In this document: positions 1 through 10,026 of the stretch, in pieces | Layout of the letters: every line of letters starts with the position of its first letter | Numbering within the stretch: the first letter of the stretch is position 1 | NCBI RefSeq assembly: GCF_016801985.1 | Contig: NZ_JAEVLS010000003.1 | Location: 1-64,000, forward strand | DNA from: Steroidobacter gossypii | GTDB lineage: Bacteria > Pseudomonadota > Gammaproteobacteria > Steroidobacterales > Steroidobacteraceae | Length of the DNA: 64,000 bases | Direction: 5' to 3' | Notes under the pieces: model-generated | Told to the model about the DNA's origin: nothing | Database searches by the model: none | What the model saw: the letters and a program-made list of their open reading frames with translations, nothing else | Translations under genes and position numbers: made by a program

Positions 1-1724
1 TCGAGCGCAGCCTGGAGATGGTGATCGGATTGCTGGGGATACTGAAGGCCGGTGGCGCCTATGTGCCATTGGATCCGAACTATCCGGCCGAACGGCTGCA
101 GCACATGCTGGAGGATGCGGCGCCGCGCGTGGTGCTGACGCAGGAGGGGTTGCGCGCCATGCTGCCGGCCACCTCAGCGGAAGTGGTTGATATCGGCCCG
201 ACTCTGCAACACATATCAAATTACAGTGCACGCAATCCCATGAGCTCGGAGCTCGGATCGTCTGCATCGAACCTGGTGTACGTGATCTACACCTCCGGCT
301 CGACCGGGCGGCCCAAAGGTACGGCCATGGCGCATAGCTCGATGGTGAATCTCATCGAATGGCATCGCGCTTTCTTTGCGGACGAGCCACGTTGCAAAGT
401 CCTGCAGTTCGCGGCCCTCAGTTTTGATGTCGCTTTCCAGGAAATTTTCACGACGCTCTGTACAGGCGACGCCTTGATACTAGTCAATGAGCAGATCCGC
501 CGAAATGTACGGGCACTTACGGAGGTTCTATGTCAACAGCAGGTGCGTAAGCTATTCGTGCCGCCATTGATGCTTCAGGCCATCGCCGAGCTTTTCACTA
601 GCACGGGAATGGCGGCGCAGAGCCTTACGGATGTGATCACCGCAGGCGAGCAGCTTCGAATCACTGCGGAGATCGCGCGCCTGTTCGAGCATCTAGGGCA
701 TTGCCGATTGCACAATCATTATGGACCGACGGAATCGCACGTCGTAACAGCGCTGACCTTGAGCGGCGCACCAGGCCAATGGCCGGCCTTGCCGAGTATT
801 GGCCGGCCCATCTTCAATACTCAATTGCATATACTGAATCAGCAGCTACAGCCTGTCCCAATCGGTGTTGCTGGCGAGCTGTACATCGCCGGAGCCAATG
901 TAGCTCGCGGCTATCTTCGCCGTTCGGAATTGACGCATTCGCGTTTCATTGCGGATCCGTTCGGCTCGAACCCGTTTGCGCGCATGTATAGAACTGGGGA
1001 TATGGGAAAATGGAATGAAGACGGAACGATTGAATACCTGGGTCGAAATGACGATCAAGTCAAGATTCGTGGATTCCGGGTCGAGCTAGGAGAAGTCGAG
1101 ATCCAGCTGTCGCGACACGAGCAGGTTGCGCAGGCCGCAGCGATCGTACAAGAAGACGCTTCAGGAGGTAAGCGACTCGTGGCATACATTGTCCCAAAAC
1201 ATGCCATGGATGGTGTGAAAGACGAAGACATGCGCGCCCATTCAAAGTCCCTGCTCCCGGAGCACATGGTGCCCAGTGCATTCGTCATCATGGACGCGCT
1301 TCCCATGACCCCGAGTGGCAAGCTGAATCGTAGAGCTCTGCCGACGGCAGCGTTGAGCAGCTGTGATGTCGATCGTCATGAGCAGCCCCGAGGGCCCACA
1401 GAAGAGTTCATTGCCCGCATATGGCAGGATGTGCTGAAAGTCGAGCGACCAGGTCGGCATGAGAACTTCTTCCAGCTCGGCGGACACTCGCTGCTGGGAA
1501 TGAAATCGGTAATGATGATTGAGCAACAGTTCCGTCTGAAACTTCCCGTCATCGCTGCATTCGAGTATCCCACAATTGCAGAGATGGGACGGCTAGTGGA
1601 CGCCTTGCGTGGTGTAACTGACGAACCGCCGGAGGGCGATGACCTGGAGTTCGAACAAGGAACGATCTTTCCGCAGATCATTGATTCCGGTGCGCTAGCC
1701 GCGACTGCTATGGACAAGTCATGA
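1..1724 (+). CDS. Nonribosomal peptide synthetase, adenylation and carrier domains (5' end outside window)
   Basis: The open frame enters from the left edge, so only the C-terminal part is visible. It reads as an adenylation domain that activates an amino acid as its AMP ester: [12 protein letters not shown] (A2), [11 protein letters not shown] (A3), FDVAFQEIF (A4), NHYGPTESH (A5), YRTGD (A7), [12 protein letters not shown] (A8) and [11 protein letters not shown] (A10). A peptidyl-carrier domain follows, with [11 protein letters not shown] holding the phosphopantetheine serine near base 1490. There is no thioesterase; the protein ends in an acidic tail of about 40 residues. Pocket residues D, V and Q can be read around A4, but I do not assign a substrate. 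The stop overlaps the next start (ATGA, 1721-1724), so the downstream condensation protein is translationally coupled and probably receives the carrier-bound residue. Confidence 0.95.
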   Translation, partial: ERSLEMVIGLLGILKAGGAYVPLDPNYPAERLQHMLEDAAPRVVLTQEGLRAMLPATSAEVVDIGPTLQHISNYSARNPMSSELGSSASNLVYVIYTSGSTGRPKGTAMAHSSMVNLIEWHRAFFADEPRCKVLQFAALSFDVAFQEIFTTLCTGDALILVNEQIRRNVRALTEVLCQQQVRKLFVPPLMLQAIAELFTSTGMAAQSLTDVITAGEQLRITAEIARLFEHLGHCRLHNHYGPTESHVVTALTLSGAPGQWPALPSIGRPIFNTQLHILNQQLQPVPIGVAGELYIAGANVARGYLRRSELTHSRFIADPFGSNPFARMYRTGDMGKWNEDGTIEYLGRNDDQVKIRGFRVELGEVEIQLSRHEQVAQAAAIVQEDASGGKRLVAYIVPKHAMDGVKDEDMRAHSKSLLPEHMVPSAFVIMDALPMTPSGKLNRRALPTAALSSCDVDRHEQPRGPTEEFIARIWQDVLKVERPGRHENFFQLGGHSLLGMKSVMMIEQQFRLKLPVIAAFEYPTIAEMGRLVDALRGVTDEPPEGDDLEFEQGTIFPQIIDSGALAATAMDKS

Positions 1725-3262
1725 GTTTCAATGAGAGCCATGCAAAGGAAGGAATCCGCACCCTTGACTACATTCGGAGCAAGGGTGTCATCCTCTGGAC
1801 CAAGAACGGCCGGCTGCATTTCCGTGCGCCAAAAGGGGTGCTTACGCCGGACGATGTGGAGAGATTGCGGGATGCCAGCGGACAGATCATCGCTACACTC
1901 GAGCGCCTTTCCAAAGCCGCCGATGCCGATACGGAAATCCACCCGCGCGTTCGATTCGAGCGCGCACCGGTCAGCTTCTCGCAGCTGGCCTACTGGAACG
2001 TGGCGCAACTAGCGCGCCGGCCGAGCGTGCGGCACCTCGCTGCGGCAACCCGCTTGCAAGGCCAGCTCGATCTGGGCTTGTTGCATCAGAGCCTGGGCAG
2101 GATGATCCAGAGGCATGAAGCACTACGCACACGCGTGGTGGTGGTTGATGACATGCCGGTTCAGCACATTGATCGTGAGATCGAGTGCCAGATACGGATC
2201 ATCGACCTTAGCGCTGCGCCTCGGGCGGATCAGGATCATCTCATAAAGAGTCGGGTTCACCAGCTCATGCTCGAGCCGGTGGATGTAACAAAAGGTCCGC
2301 TGTTTATCGTGGGCCTGCTGAAGCTTGCACGCGACGAACACGTGCTCGTAGTTGCCATGGAGCACCTGATTTCAGACGCTAAGTCAGTGGGCATTCTCAT
2401 GCGGGACCTACTGGCGGCGTACGTCTGCCTCGCGAACCGAGAGGAGCCGGGGTTGCCGTCACTGCCGGTGCAGTTCGCTGATTACGCGACGTGGCTCCAG
2501 GATATTTACCGCCCTTGCATCGAGCGACGAGCAGAGGAGTGGACTCGACATCTGCATGGATGCCCGACTTTGGAGTTTCCGGAAGCCGATGCTGTCGATC
2601 CAAGTGCCGGTGGGTGGGGGGCCACACCAGTAGAGATTCCATTGCATATGAAGGAGCGATTACTGCAGTGGTCCCGGTCCAAGGGAACGACCGTGGTCAT
2701 GGCAGTGCTTGTGGTTTATGTCGCTACATTATTATGCTGGTGTCGAGCAGAGCAAACGGTCGTTCGGTATCAGACGGACGGTAGGTTCAACTCCAAGGTG
2801 CAACACGCCATTGGCTATTTCGCCACAGTACTGTACCTCCGAGTCTGCGTTACCGATTCCACCAGTTTCTCTGAGTTGCTGAGCCGCGTTACGCGTGAGT
2901 ATTGTGCGGCGCATGAGCATGCGGATTTCTCATACATCGACGCGCAACTACCTCGGCTCGAAAGTGCCAGCGCGCCAACGTTCAACTGGGTGCCGCAGAG
3001 CGCGAGCACCTTCAATGCAACGAGCCCGCTGATCTGCTCGCCCATTGAGTTTCCTGCGCCGGCGCTCGACGGTCCAAAAGACGAAAGAGACCCCGCTCTG
3101 CTTCTCTACGAAGGTCCGAGTGACATCTCCGGAAGTCTGCTATTTCCCAGGCACAGGTTCTCCGAGGCGTCGATGAGACAGTTCGTGCGCACCTTCATGC
3201 TCCTTCTTGGTGGGCTGCTCCGTGATGAAGATCGGCCGATCAGAGGTTTTCCGCTGCAATGA
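1721..3262 (+). CDS. Stand-alone NRPS condensation protein with TubC-type docking domain
   Basis: The 513-aa protein begins with about 55 residues typical of a TubC N-terminal docking domain ([18 protein letters not shown], then LTPDDVERL), which binds the tail of a partner synthetase. The rest is a condensation domain ([31 protein letters not shown]). The catalytic HHxxxDG motif reads EHLISDA: the second histidine and the aspartate remain, while the first histidine and the glycine are replaced. No adenylation, carrier or thioesterase domain follows. It may condense or release the product from the preceding carrier, as free-standing C proteins such as VibH do; that role is inferred. The last 123 bases overlap, antisense, the 3' end of the MATE exporter gene. 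Confidence 0.88.
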   Translation: MSFNESHAKEGIRTLDYIRSKGVILWTKNGRLHFRAPKGVLTPDDVERLRDASGQIIATLERLSKAADADTEIHPRVRFERAPVSFSQLAYWNVAQLARRPSVRHLAAATRLQGQLDLGLLHQSLGRMIQRHEALRTRVVVVDDMPVQHIDREIECQIRIIDLSAAPRADQDHLIKSRVHQLMLEPVDVTKGPLFIVGLLKLARDEHVLVVAMEHLISDAKSVGILMRDLLAAYVCLANREEPGLPSLPVQFADYATWLQDIYRPCIERRAEEWTRHLHGCPTLEFPEADAVDPSAGGWGATPVEIPLHMKERLLQWSRSKGTTVVMAVLVVYVATLLCWCRAEQTVVRYQTDGRFNSKVQHAIGYFATVLYLRVCVTDSTSFSELLSRVTREYCAAHEHADFSYIDAQLPRLESASAPTFNWVPQSASTFNATSPLICSPIEFPAPALDGPKDERDPALLLYEGPSDISGSLLFPRHRFSEASMRQFVRTFMLLLGGLLRDEDRPIRGFPLQ

Positions 3263-4660
3263 CTCGCAACCCGTGGAGGTCGTCGATGATGGTTCCAATT
3301 CAGGGCTCGGGCCAGAGGTCGAGTCAGCAAAGCTCAGTCGCTTGCGTAACTCCATCCTCAATAGCGAGCAACTGACCACCCCTTGAAGCAGGGTTGCAGC
3401 AATAACCACATACCACACGTGCTCGATTTCTGAGCGCGGCTGCTCCGATAGCCAGATAGCCGGACCCGCTAGTGCAACCAGCCGGGCAGCAGAGCTTGCC
3501 AGTGCGGGTTTGGTATTCCCCAATCCTTGGAATGTCACGGCGCAGGTGTAGACCAAGGCTTGTACTATGAATGTGGCTGACATCAATCGTAGGAACTGCG
3601 TTGCAACGGCGATTGCGTCAGCGTCCGCATCGAACCATATGAGCATCGCTTCAGGTTGCCAATGCACAAGAAGAGTCGCGGCAACCATCAATGCAGAACC
3701 GATGATCGCCGCTGTTCGAAATGCTTCCCTGACTCGCGCGCCGTTTCTGGCCCCGAAGTTTTGTCCTACGATCGGCCCTGCGGCGAAGGCTATGGCCATG
3801 GCAGGCAGTAAGATGACCTGAAGTACGCGAGCGGCGATCCCGAAGCCCGCCTGAGCGCTGATTCCAAAATCGCGGATGGCATAGTAGATGATGGTGGTCG
3901 ATAAGAACGTGAGCACAAGCTCAGTGCCAGCCGGTACGCCGATTCGCAGTATTCGCAGCCATTCACCGATACATGGGGTTAGATTCAAGCTGATGGCTGG
4001 GCCCTTTTTCCAATGGTGAGCGAATACGGCAAAGACCAGAACGCCGAGGGCAACGGAGATTGTGCTGGCCAGGCCGGCGCCCGCGACGCCCAGAGCCAGG
4101 CCTGTGATTCGACCGGCAATGAGTACCGGCGCCAGCGCAGCGTTTGCGACTACGCTGCAGGTGTAGATCAGCACTGCCGCGCTAACTTCGCCGGCGCCGC
4201 GAAGCGTCGAGCTGAACACGGTCATCGGGAACATCAGGGCAATACCGGGCGACAACCAGAGGATGAAGCTTTGCCCAGCCTCGATTGTCGCTGTGTCTTC
4301 CGTGATGGACTGTAAATACGGAGTAATGAGCACGTACAGCAGTGCGGCGGTGAGTGCTCCGAATATCAGCGACAGCAGGAGCGACTGATTGAAAATCTTG
4401 CTTGCGGCCTGCAGATCCTTTCGCCCTAGGGCCTGTGATATCAAGGCAAGCGTGCCAACACCAAGTGCTTGCGTCAGCGCCAATACGAGGAACATAACGT
4501 TGTTGGCGGCGCCTACCGCCGCGGTGGCTGCTACGCCGATCTGCGTGACGAAATATAAGTCGATGAGTTGATATGCGATCTGGGCGAGCATGCCTACTGC
4601 CGCTGGTGCGGCCATTACTAGAATCAGGCGGGTGATGCGGTCGCGTGTGAGATCCTTCAT
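3140..4660 (-). CDS. MATE family multidrug/metabolite efflux transporter
   Basis: A 506-aa integral membrane protein with about 12 hydrophobic segments. The N-terminus (LVMAAPAAVGMLAQIAYQL, then a DLYFVTQIG-type stretch) and the internal repeat of the fold (RILRIGVPAGTELVLTFLS; PIVGQNFGARNGARV) are typical of cation-coupled MatE antiporters of the inner membrane. Some 60 residues after the last membrane helix are hydrophilic and do not look like the family; this tail is encoded partly antisense to the condensation gene, so the original stop may have been lost. Start at 4660 has a GGAA-like ribosome site just upstream. The position suggests it exports the NRPS product (inference). Confidence 0.9.
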   Translation of the reverse strand: MKDLTRDRITRLILVMAAPAAVGMLAQIAYQLIDLYFVTQIGVAATAAVGAANNVMFLVLALTQALGVGTLALISQALGRKDLQAASKIFNQSLLLSLIFGALTAALLYVLITPYLQSITEDTATIEAGQSFILWLSPGIALMFPMTVFSSTLRGAGEVSAAVLIYTCSVVANAALAPVLIAGRITGLALGVAGAGLASTISVALGVLVFAVFAHHWKKGPAISLNLTPCIGEWLRILRIGVPAGTELVLTFLSTTIIYYAIRDFGISAQAGFGIAARVLQVILLPAMAIAFAAGPIVGQNFGARNGARVREAFRTAAIIGSALMVAATLLVHWQPEAMLIWFDADADAIAVATQFLRLMSATFIVQALVYTCAVTFQGLGNTKPALASSAARLVALAGPAIWLSEQPRSEIEHVWYVVIAATLLQGVVSCSLLRMELRKRLSFADSTSGPSPELEPSSTTSTGCESLQRKTSDRPIFITEQPTKKEHEGAHELSHRRLGEPVPGK

Positions 4661-5595
4661 GCGCGAGATTCCGTCCGAGCAATGCCAGTGTCGGACTATC
4701 CGAGTGTTCAGGGTTCTCGGGCAGCAATCTGGGCCCGCTTCAAGAGGGTCAGGCTTTGTGGCGCGGGGTCAGAGTTAGATAAGTGGATTCTCCAGCATCA
4801 TCCCTCAATGCTGAACAAGGCGAGGCAGAGGCCAAGCGCGCGTGCCGATTAGCGACCCCACTCGTGGCGAGCGGGTGCAAATGGCTCAAGCAAGCAGCGT
4901 GATCGCCGCAGCCCTTCGCCCCGTCACCGCGAGGCCATCACCGGGGCTCGAGGAACTGACGCAAATTCTCATGCTTGCTGGCGGGGACACGGCATCCGGC
5001 TCGCTTCCTTCGCTGCCATTGCACGGTCCATCACATATTAAAGTGATGGTCGATCTCTACGACCAAGAAGTGGCGATGGTTGAGCCCGTCCGCCCGGCGA
5101 AGCCGAGGAGATTCATTGGGGACTTCGTGGAGGCGAAATCTTCCTACTCGCGGCCGAAAAGCCAATTCACGGATTTCAAACGAGAGGGGTGGTGGGTCGT
5201 ATAAGGCCCGAACCTATAACCAAGCAATTAGGAGCAAAACGCAACGGGATCGAACCTTGGACACTACTGCGGCGATGCGCGTGCGCCAGTTTCTAGAGAG
5301 AACGTGTGGACAATGCCGAAGAATGCCGCTCGACGTGCAACTCCACATGATGCTGGCTGCACCAACGAGCCGGCTGGGCTGGTCAAACTGTTGAGGGAGT
5401 CTGGCTTGCGAAACCGGAGACCGGAATTCAGCCGCGATACCAGATGACATAGGCGTTCTTGCCCGAGCAACCCTCGCTCCCGCACGCCGCGTGCTATAAA
5501 GTCCGCTCTCGCCGAAACGACATACAAATGGACTCGCCGGTGGCGGCAGGTTCGCGGCGAAGGCATAACGGAATAGCTGAGCGGGAGCCTTGAAA
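4661..5595. other. Region without convincing gene
   Basis: A 120-codon frame at 4842-5204 (+) has no recognisable domain, an unconvincing composition and a 3' end that runs through a tRNA fragment, so it is not called. The only structured feature seen is the tRNA-Lys-like segment at 5190-5223. The sequence just upstream of 5596 carries the ribosome site of the next gene. Confidence 0.6.
5190..5223 (-). pseudogene. Fragment of tRNA-Lys 3' end (acceptor strand, T-arm)
   Basis: These 34 bases match the 3' end of the intact tRNA-Lys gene at 36731-36764 in the same orientation, 30 of 34 identical by direct comparison, including the CCA end and the T-loop core. The T-arm can still fold (with one G-T pair). 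The similarity fades after the variable-loop side, and no 5' half of a tRNA is present. Such 3' fragments are usual remnants of tRNA-targeted integration. Confidence 0.7.
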
Positions 5596-7701
5596 ATGCG
5601 GGGTCATGCGCGCTGGTCGTCTCTGGCTGTCGGCGTTCTTTACGTTCTGTTGAGTGCTTGTGGGGGAGGCGGCGGGGGAAGCGGAGCAGGCGGAGGAGGC
5701 GGAGGTGGAGTAACGCCGCCACCTTCCTCAGGGAACCCGAACACGCCACCGCCATCGGGCGATCCGAACACCCCTGGTCAATCCGCAGGTTCATTCAGCG
5801 TTTCGAGCGAGTCGCTGAACTTCGTGTCCATGGAGGACGACGAATGGGGGCCGCTGCCCAGTCAGACGATCGGGCTGAACGTGACGGGCAGGGAGCGGAA
5901 CGATGTTTATTATCAGGTGTTCGTCGATGGTCGCGTCGTCGACGCCTATCTGACTGTGGACGGATCGGTGGAGGTGAGGCCGATCTCGCCGTACCAGCTG
6001 GACCCCGGTCTGCATTCGGCGACCGTCACGATCCGGGCATGCGCGCAATCCGCGTGTATTCAGGAGCTCCAAGGCAGCCCGAAGACCGTCAACGTCACAT
6101 ATCAGCGGCGTGGCTTGAAAGTGTCGGTGTCGCCGCTGGAATTCACCGTGCGTAACGGTGCCACCCCGGTCGAGCGCACGCGCTCGTTCATCGTGACCGG
6201 TTATCCGGAGCAGACCTGGTTCCTCGATACGGCTCAGTCCTGGTTGACGCTGTCCCGTGCCAGCGGCAGCACGGCGGATCCAACGCCTGTCGACGTGTTG
6301 ATCGACGACTCAGGAGGCCTGCTGAAGAATGGGCTTTACCACCCCACGCTGAGACTGGTCGGCGCGACCCAGACCAAGTACATCGCGGTCAATGTCAACA
6401 TCGACCGAACCCAGGTCCACACCGTGGCGCCGTACCTGGGTGTGCTGTTCGAAGAGCGGGAGGTCATTGTCCGCGGCGCCAATTTCAATGCGGCCGACAT
6501 CACCGGCGTGCAGTTTGGCGGCGTCGATGCGACTTCCTTCAACATCGTCAGCACCACCGAGATCCGTGCCACCACGCCAGGCTCGCTCGGCACTGGAAGT
6601 CACGCGATCACGCTGACCGGTAACGCAGCGTCGGCCCTTTCGGATGCAAACTTCAAAGTGGTAGCGCCCGCGCCGTATGCCTCGACTCACCTGCCGTTAC
6701 CATCGGACGCAGCTACGAATGCGCAACCTATCGCGATTGCTTACGACGCGGTCGGTCAGCGCATTTTCGTCGCAGTAGATCAGCCAGAGGGCACGCCGGA
6801 TTTCGTGGCCCGTTACACGTATCAACCGATCGGGGCCGGCTCGTGGGCGCGAGCGAATGGCTATACGAGTTTCAACGAGCTCAAGGCGATGACGTTCGCC
6901 CTCGACGGCGAATCCCTGTTGCTGAGCGAAGCCGGCGTCACCTGGTCGGGCACCGCTGGCACCAACTCGGGGATGGCGTTGTCGAATTTGAAGCTGGCAG
7001 GCGGCCGCTACGCGACCCTACACAGCGGCTGGACGGACAACTTCATCAATTCCATCGCCACGGCCAACGACGGCCGCGCAGTGCTGGTGTCCGCGGCAAT
7101 CAGTGGCGGGCGGCGCCCCGTCTACCGCTACTCGAGCCTATCACCGATCACGGACGCGGCAGGGCATTGGAACTCGCCGTCACTCGAACAGGTCGTTCTC
7201 GGCACAGGATCGGAAGACGGTTGGTTCGACAACGGCGTGGCGGGCGCGGCTGGCGACGGCTCGCGTGTGCTCATCGCCAGCTCGGCGGCGGCTGCCGAGA
7301 TGTATGAATACGATTCGGCGACGAGCACGATGCGCCGGATCGATCGAGTCATGCGGGCTGCCGCCATTCAGCTCGATCGAACGGGCAGCCGTATTCTCCT
7401 GAACAATACGCACGTGTACGACCGCGACTTCCAGCTGCTGGGCCAGCTGCCCGCGAACACGATCGCCGCGGTGTTCTCGCCGAGTCTGCCCCGCATCTAT
7501 GCGTACGATACGACCGGACAGCTGTCGAGCTACGATCTCACCGGCACGTCCGTCACGCCGATACGAGCGTGGTCTCCCCTTGCCAGCGCCGGCGATCCTT
7601 CGCGACGGGTCGTCATGACCATCACTGCTGAAGGTTGGACGCTGCTCATCGCGGGCACCAACGGCGTGCTGGTCGAATACATTCCGGACAACGCGCGCTG
7701 A
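5596..7701 (+). CDS. Secreted lipoprotein with IPT/TIG domain and probable beta-propeller
   Basis: A 701-aa protein of unknown function. A lipoprotein signal ends at LLSAC, so the mature protein should be lipid-anchored at Cys; a glycine-rich then proline-rich linker follows (residues 22-60). Residues of about 170-260 resemble a BACON-like beta-sandwich, about 270-355 an IPT/TIG Ig-like fold (VIVRGANFNAADITGVQFGG), and the rest shows blade-like repeats suggestive of a propeller (inferred). ATG at 5596 is preferred over TTG at 5590 because GGGAG lies 9-10 bases upstream of the ATG. It ends 29 bases before a second lipoprotein gene, so the two are probably cotranscribed. Confidence 0.8.
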   Translation: MRGHARWSSLAVGVLYVLLSACGGGGGGSGAGGGGGGGVTPPPSSGNPNTPPPSGDPNTPGQSAGSFSVSSESLNFVSMEDDEWGPLPSQTIGLNVTGRERNDVYYQVFVDGRVVDAYLTVDGSVEVRPISPYQLDPGLHSATVTIRACAQSACIQELQGSPKTVNVTYQRRGLKVSVSPLEFTVRNGATPVERTRSFIVTGYPEQTWFLDTAQSWLTLSRASGSTADPTPVDVLIDDSGGLLKNGLYHPTLRLVGATQTKYIAVNVNIDRTQVHTVAPYLGVLFEEREVIVRGANFNAADITGVQFGGVDATSFNIVSTTEIRATTPGSLGTGSHAITLTGNAASALSDANFKVVAPAPYASTHLPLPSDAATNAQPIAIAYDAVGQRIFVAVDQPEGTPDFVARYTYQPIGAGSWARANGYTSFNELKAMTFALDGESLLLSEAGVTWSGTAGTNSGMALSNLKLAGGRYATLHSGWTDNFINSIATANDGRAVLVSAAISGGRRPVYRYSSLSPITDAAGHWNSPSLEQVVLGTGSEDGWFDNGVAGAAGDGSRVLIASSAAAAEMYEYDSATSTMRRIDRVMRAAAIQLDRTGSRILLNNTHVYDRDFQLLGQLPANTIAAVFSPSLPRIYAYDTTGQLSSYDLTGTSVTPIRAWSPLASAGDPSRRVVMTITAEGWTLLIAGTNGVLVEYIPDNAR

Positions 7702-7730
7702 GCTCTCCAGCGCGCAGGCGTGGCGGGTTC

Positions 7731-8558
7731 ATGAGCGAGAAGCTGCGGCATCGAACTGCGGCAGTTCCTCTGCTGCTGCTCGTAGCGACGCTGGGCGCAT
7801 GTACCCGAGATGAGCCAGAAGATCTTTCCGACCGTATCGCACGTCAGACGCAACGGGATGCGGAGCTCGGCCAGATCCATCTGGATCCTGCAAGCTGTCC
7901 CGGAGGTGGCGATGGAATGTTGTACGTCGCCTTGGGCGAGGAGGTCGTTCGCGTTCCCAACTTCAGCGCTCCGACCATGCGCTCTCCGGTCTACTCGGGC
8001 GCCGATAAGCTGCCGATTCCCCCGATGCCCGAGGCACCCGAGGGTTGCAAAGAGCACCCTGCGCGGGCACAGGCACTTCATCTCTCGTTCTTAGTGGCGC
8101 AAAGCCAGGATCATGTGGCAGCGCCTTTGCAGGCGATCAGCCTGTTCCGGTCCGACGGGCGCCCACACATGCAGGAAGTCAACGCGGCCTCCTTCGACCG
8201 ATGGCGCGGGCGACCTGAATGCACGAACTCGCCGTCCGGACTAACAATCTGCGGCGTGCGAGAAGAGGGCTTACCCGTAGCTACCGGCGCACAAGTTGCC
8301 GGTGGCGATGTTTCTGGTGGGCCGCGGTGGGTGGCCGCATGCGGCTACGGCACGGGATCCATCCTCGTCGATGACTGCCGGGTCTACTACCTGCTTCGCA
8401 AGGGCCTGCTAGTGAGGTATCTGTTCAACCAGCAGCGAGTGTCGCTGGAGCGCATGTACGAGCTGGACCCATCGATCCGCGAGTGGCTCAAGTCCATCGT
8501 GGTGGAAGATTATGCGTGGCCACGACCTGATCGAGATCGGCCGGTGTTTCATCCTTAA
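7731..8558 (+). CDS. Hypothetical lipoprotein
   Basis: A 275-aa protein beginning MSEKLRHRTAAVPLLLLVA, with a lipobox LGAC after the hydrophobic stretch, so it is probably lipidated and exported. No domain is recognised in the mature part; several Cys residues (SCPGG, GCKEH, ECTNS, ICGVR, ACGYG, DDCRV) suggest a disulfide-stabilised periplasmic fold. The frame stays open upstream to 7635, but that would overlap the preceding gene; ATG 7731 gives a proper signal sequence and follows GGCGGG. It probably forms a two-gene unit with the upstream lipoprotein. Function unknown. Confidence 0.7.
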   Translation: MSEKLRHRTAAVPLLLLVATLGACTRDEPEDLSDRIARQTQRDAELGQIHLDPASCPGGGDGMLYVALGEEVVRVPNFSAPTMRSPVYSGADKLPIPPMPEAPEGCKEHPARAQALHLSFLVAQSQDHVAAPLQAISLFRSDGRPHMQEVNAASFDRWRGRPECTNSPSGLTICGVREEGLPVATGAQVAGGDVSGGPRWVAACGYGTGSILVDDCRVYYLLRKGLLVRYLFNQQRVSLERMYELDPSIREWLKSIVVEDYAWPRPDRDRPVFHP

Positions 8559-8767
8559 ATGAATACCCATCGACTCGCTCTGGGCTTCAGCTCGCCGTGC
8601 CCGAACAGCGCCTACATCTCATGGGGCGAATCTTGCTTCCAGCAACTCTGGTGCGAACTGGCCCAACGTAGTACAGGCGTGCCGCCAACGTGCGATCATT
8701 GGGGCATGATCGAACTGCAAACTGACAGTGATCGAGCCGCTCGCGGAAGCGGGCGATGGGCGCGCAC

Positions 8768-10024
8768 ATGACTTTTGCTTCACTCCCGCTATCTCCGCAG
8801 CTCGTTCGCGCCGTGGAGGAGAGAAATTACACTGCTCCAACTGCCATTCAGAGTGCGGTGATCCCGGGCGTGCTCAACGGCCGGGACGTCTGGGCGTGCG
8901 CTCACACTGGCTCGGGCAAGACGGCTGCGTTTGCTCTGCCATTGCTGCATCGGCATCTGGCAACCCAGCGCGAAACGCCGAGGCGAATTCGTTCGCTGAT
9001 TCTCGTGCCCACGCGCGAGCTGGCCGCGCAGATCGGTGCATCGATCGAAAGCTACGCGCGTTATCTGCCCGATGCGGTCAAAGTGGCGGTGGTGTTCGGC
9101 GGCGTATCCATCAATCCGCAGATGATGGCGTTGCGAGGCGGTGCCGACATGGTCGTTGCGACACCGGGTCGGCTGCTGGATCTGGTGGAGCACAACGCGT
9201 TGAGCCTGCAATCCGTGACGACGTTGGTGCTCGACGAGGCCGATCGGTTGCTGGACCTGGGGTTCACGGTCGAGCTTGCGCAGGTGTTGAGCTTGCTGCC
9301 GGAGCGCCGTCAGAATCTGCTGTTCTCCGCGACGTTCCCGCCTGCAGTCAACGAGCTTGCAGAGAAGCTGCTGCACGACCCGCTGCGAGTCGATGTTGCG
9401 TCCACGGCCGAGTCGGTGCCGGATATTACTCAGCGCGTGATCCAGGTAGACCCACCTCGCCGCACTCAGTTATTACTTCGCTTGATTCGAGAACATGGCT
9501 GGGCTCGCGTGCTTGTCTTCGTGGCCACCAAGTACTCGACCGAGCACGTAGCTGAGAAGTTGCGCCGGGCTGGAATTAAAGCCGCGGCGCTTCATGGCGA
9601 GCTCAGTCAGGGCACGCGAGCTCAGGCGCTGGCGGATTTCAAAGCGCAACGATTGCAGGTTCTCGTCGCAACCGACCTCGCTGCTCGCGGTATTGACATC
9701 ACGCACTTGCCAGCGGTTGTGAACTACGACTTGCCACGTTCCACGGACGACTATGTTCACCGCATCGGCCGCACCGGCCGTGCCGGCCAATCGGGTGTTG
9801 CGGTGAGCTTCGTGAGCGCGAGCACGGAGCCGCATTTCAGATTGATCGAAAAGCGGCACCGAATGACTCTGGTGCGCGAGATCGTCCAGGGATTCGAGCC
9901 GATGGAAGCAGCGGCGCCCATCGCATCTTCGCCTGGCGCAGCAACCGGCGGGATCAAGGGCAAACGCAAGAGCAAGAAAGACAAGCAGCGAGAGCGTGGC
10001 GGTTCGAGCCAGGGTTCTCCATAG
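8768..10024 (+). CDS. rhlE: DEAD-box ATP-dependent RNA helicase, RhlE-like
   Basis: A 418-aa ATP-dependent RNA-unwinding enzyme of the cytoplasm, probably acting in ribosome assembly or RNA turnover. All conserved motifs are readable: Q motif (FASLPLSPQLVRAVEE; PTAIQ), motif I AHTGSGKT, Ia PTRELAAQ, II DEAD (VLDEADRLLDLGF), III SAT, V ATDLAARGID, VI HRIGRTGRAG. The C-terminus is a basic KGKRKSKKDK tail that could bind RNA. ATG 8768 gives the usual RhlE start (MTFASL); ATG 8756, in frame, is also possible. Its stop lies two bases from the stop of a second helicase on the opposite strand. The symbol rests on family resemblance only. Confidence 0.9.
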   Translation: MTFASLPLSPQLVRAVEERNYTAPTAIQSAVIPGVLNGRDVWACAHTGSGKTAAFALPLLHRHLATQRETPRRIRSLILVPTRELAAQIGASIESYARYLPDAVKVAVVFGGVSINPQMMALRGGADMVVATPGRLLDLVEHNALSLQSVTTLVLDEADRLLDLGFTVELAQVLSLLPERRQNLLFSATFPPAVNELAEKLLHDPLRVDVASTAESVPDITQRVIQVDPPRRTQLLLRLIREHGWARVLVFVATKYSTEHVAEKLRRAGIKAAALHGELSQGTRAQALADFKAQRLQVLVATDLAARGIDITHLPAVVNYDLPRSTDDYVHRIGRTGRAGQSGVAVSFVSASTEPHFRLIEKRHRMTLVREIVQGFEPMEAAAPIASSPGAATGGIKGKRKSKKDKQRERGGSSQGSP

Positions 10025-10026
10025 CG

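Noticed and set aside
4842-5204. 120-codon frame near the tRNA-Lys fragment
   Set aside because: No domain or good ribosome site, and its end is made of tRNA-like sequence.
5658-5715. Glycine-rich tract as a possible variable tandem repeat
   Set aside because: The codons are irregular (GGA, GGC, GGG), and it is an ordinary lipoprotein linker.
8559-8767. 70-codon frame between lipoprotein and helicase genes
   Set aside because: Overlaps the helicase start and shows no protein features.
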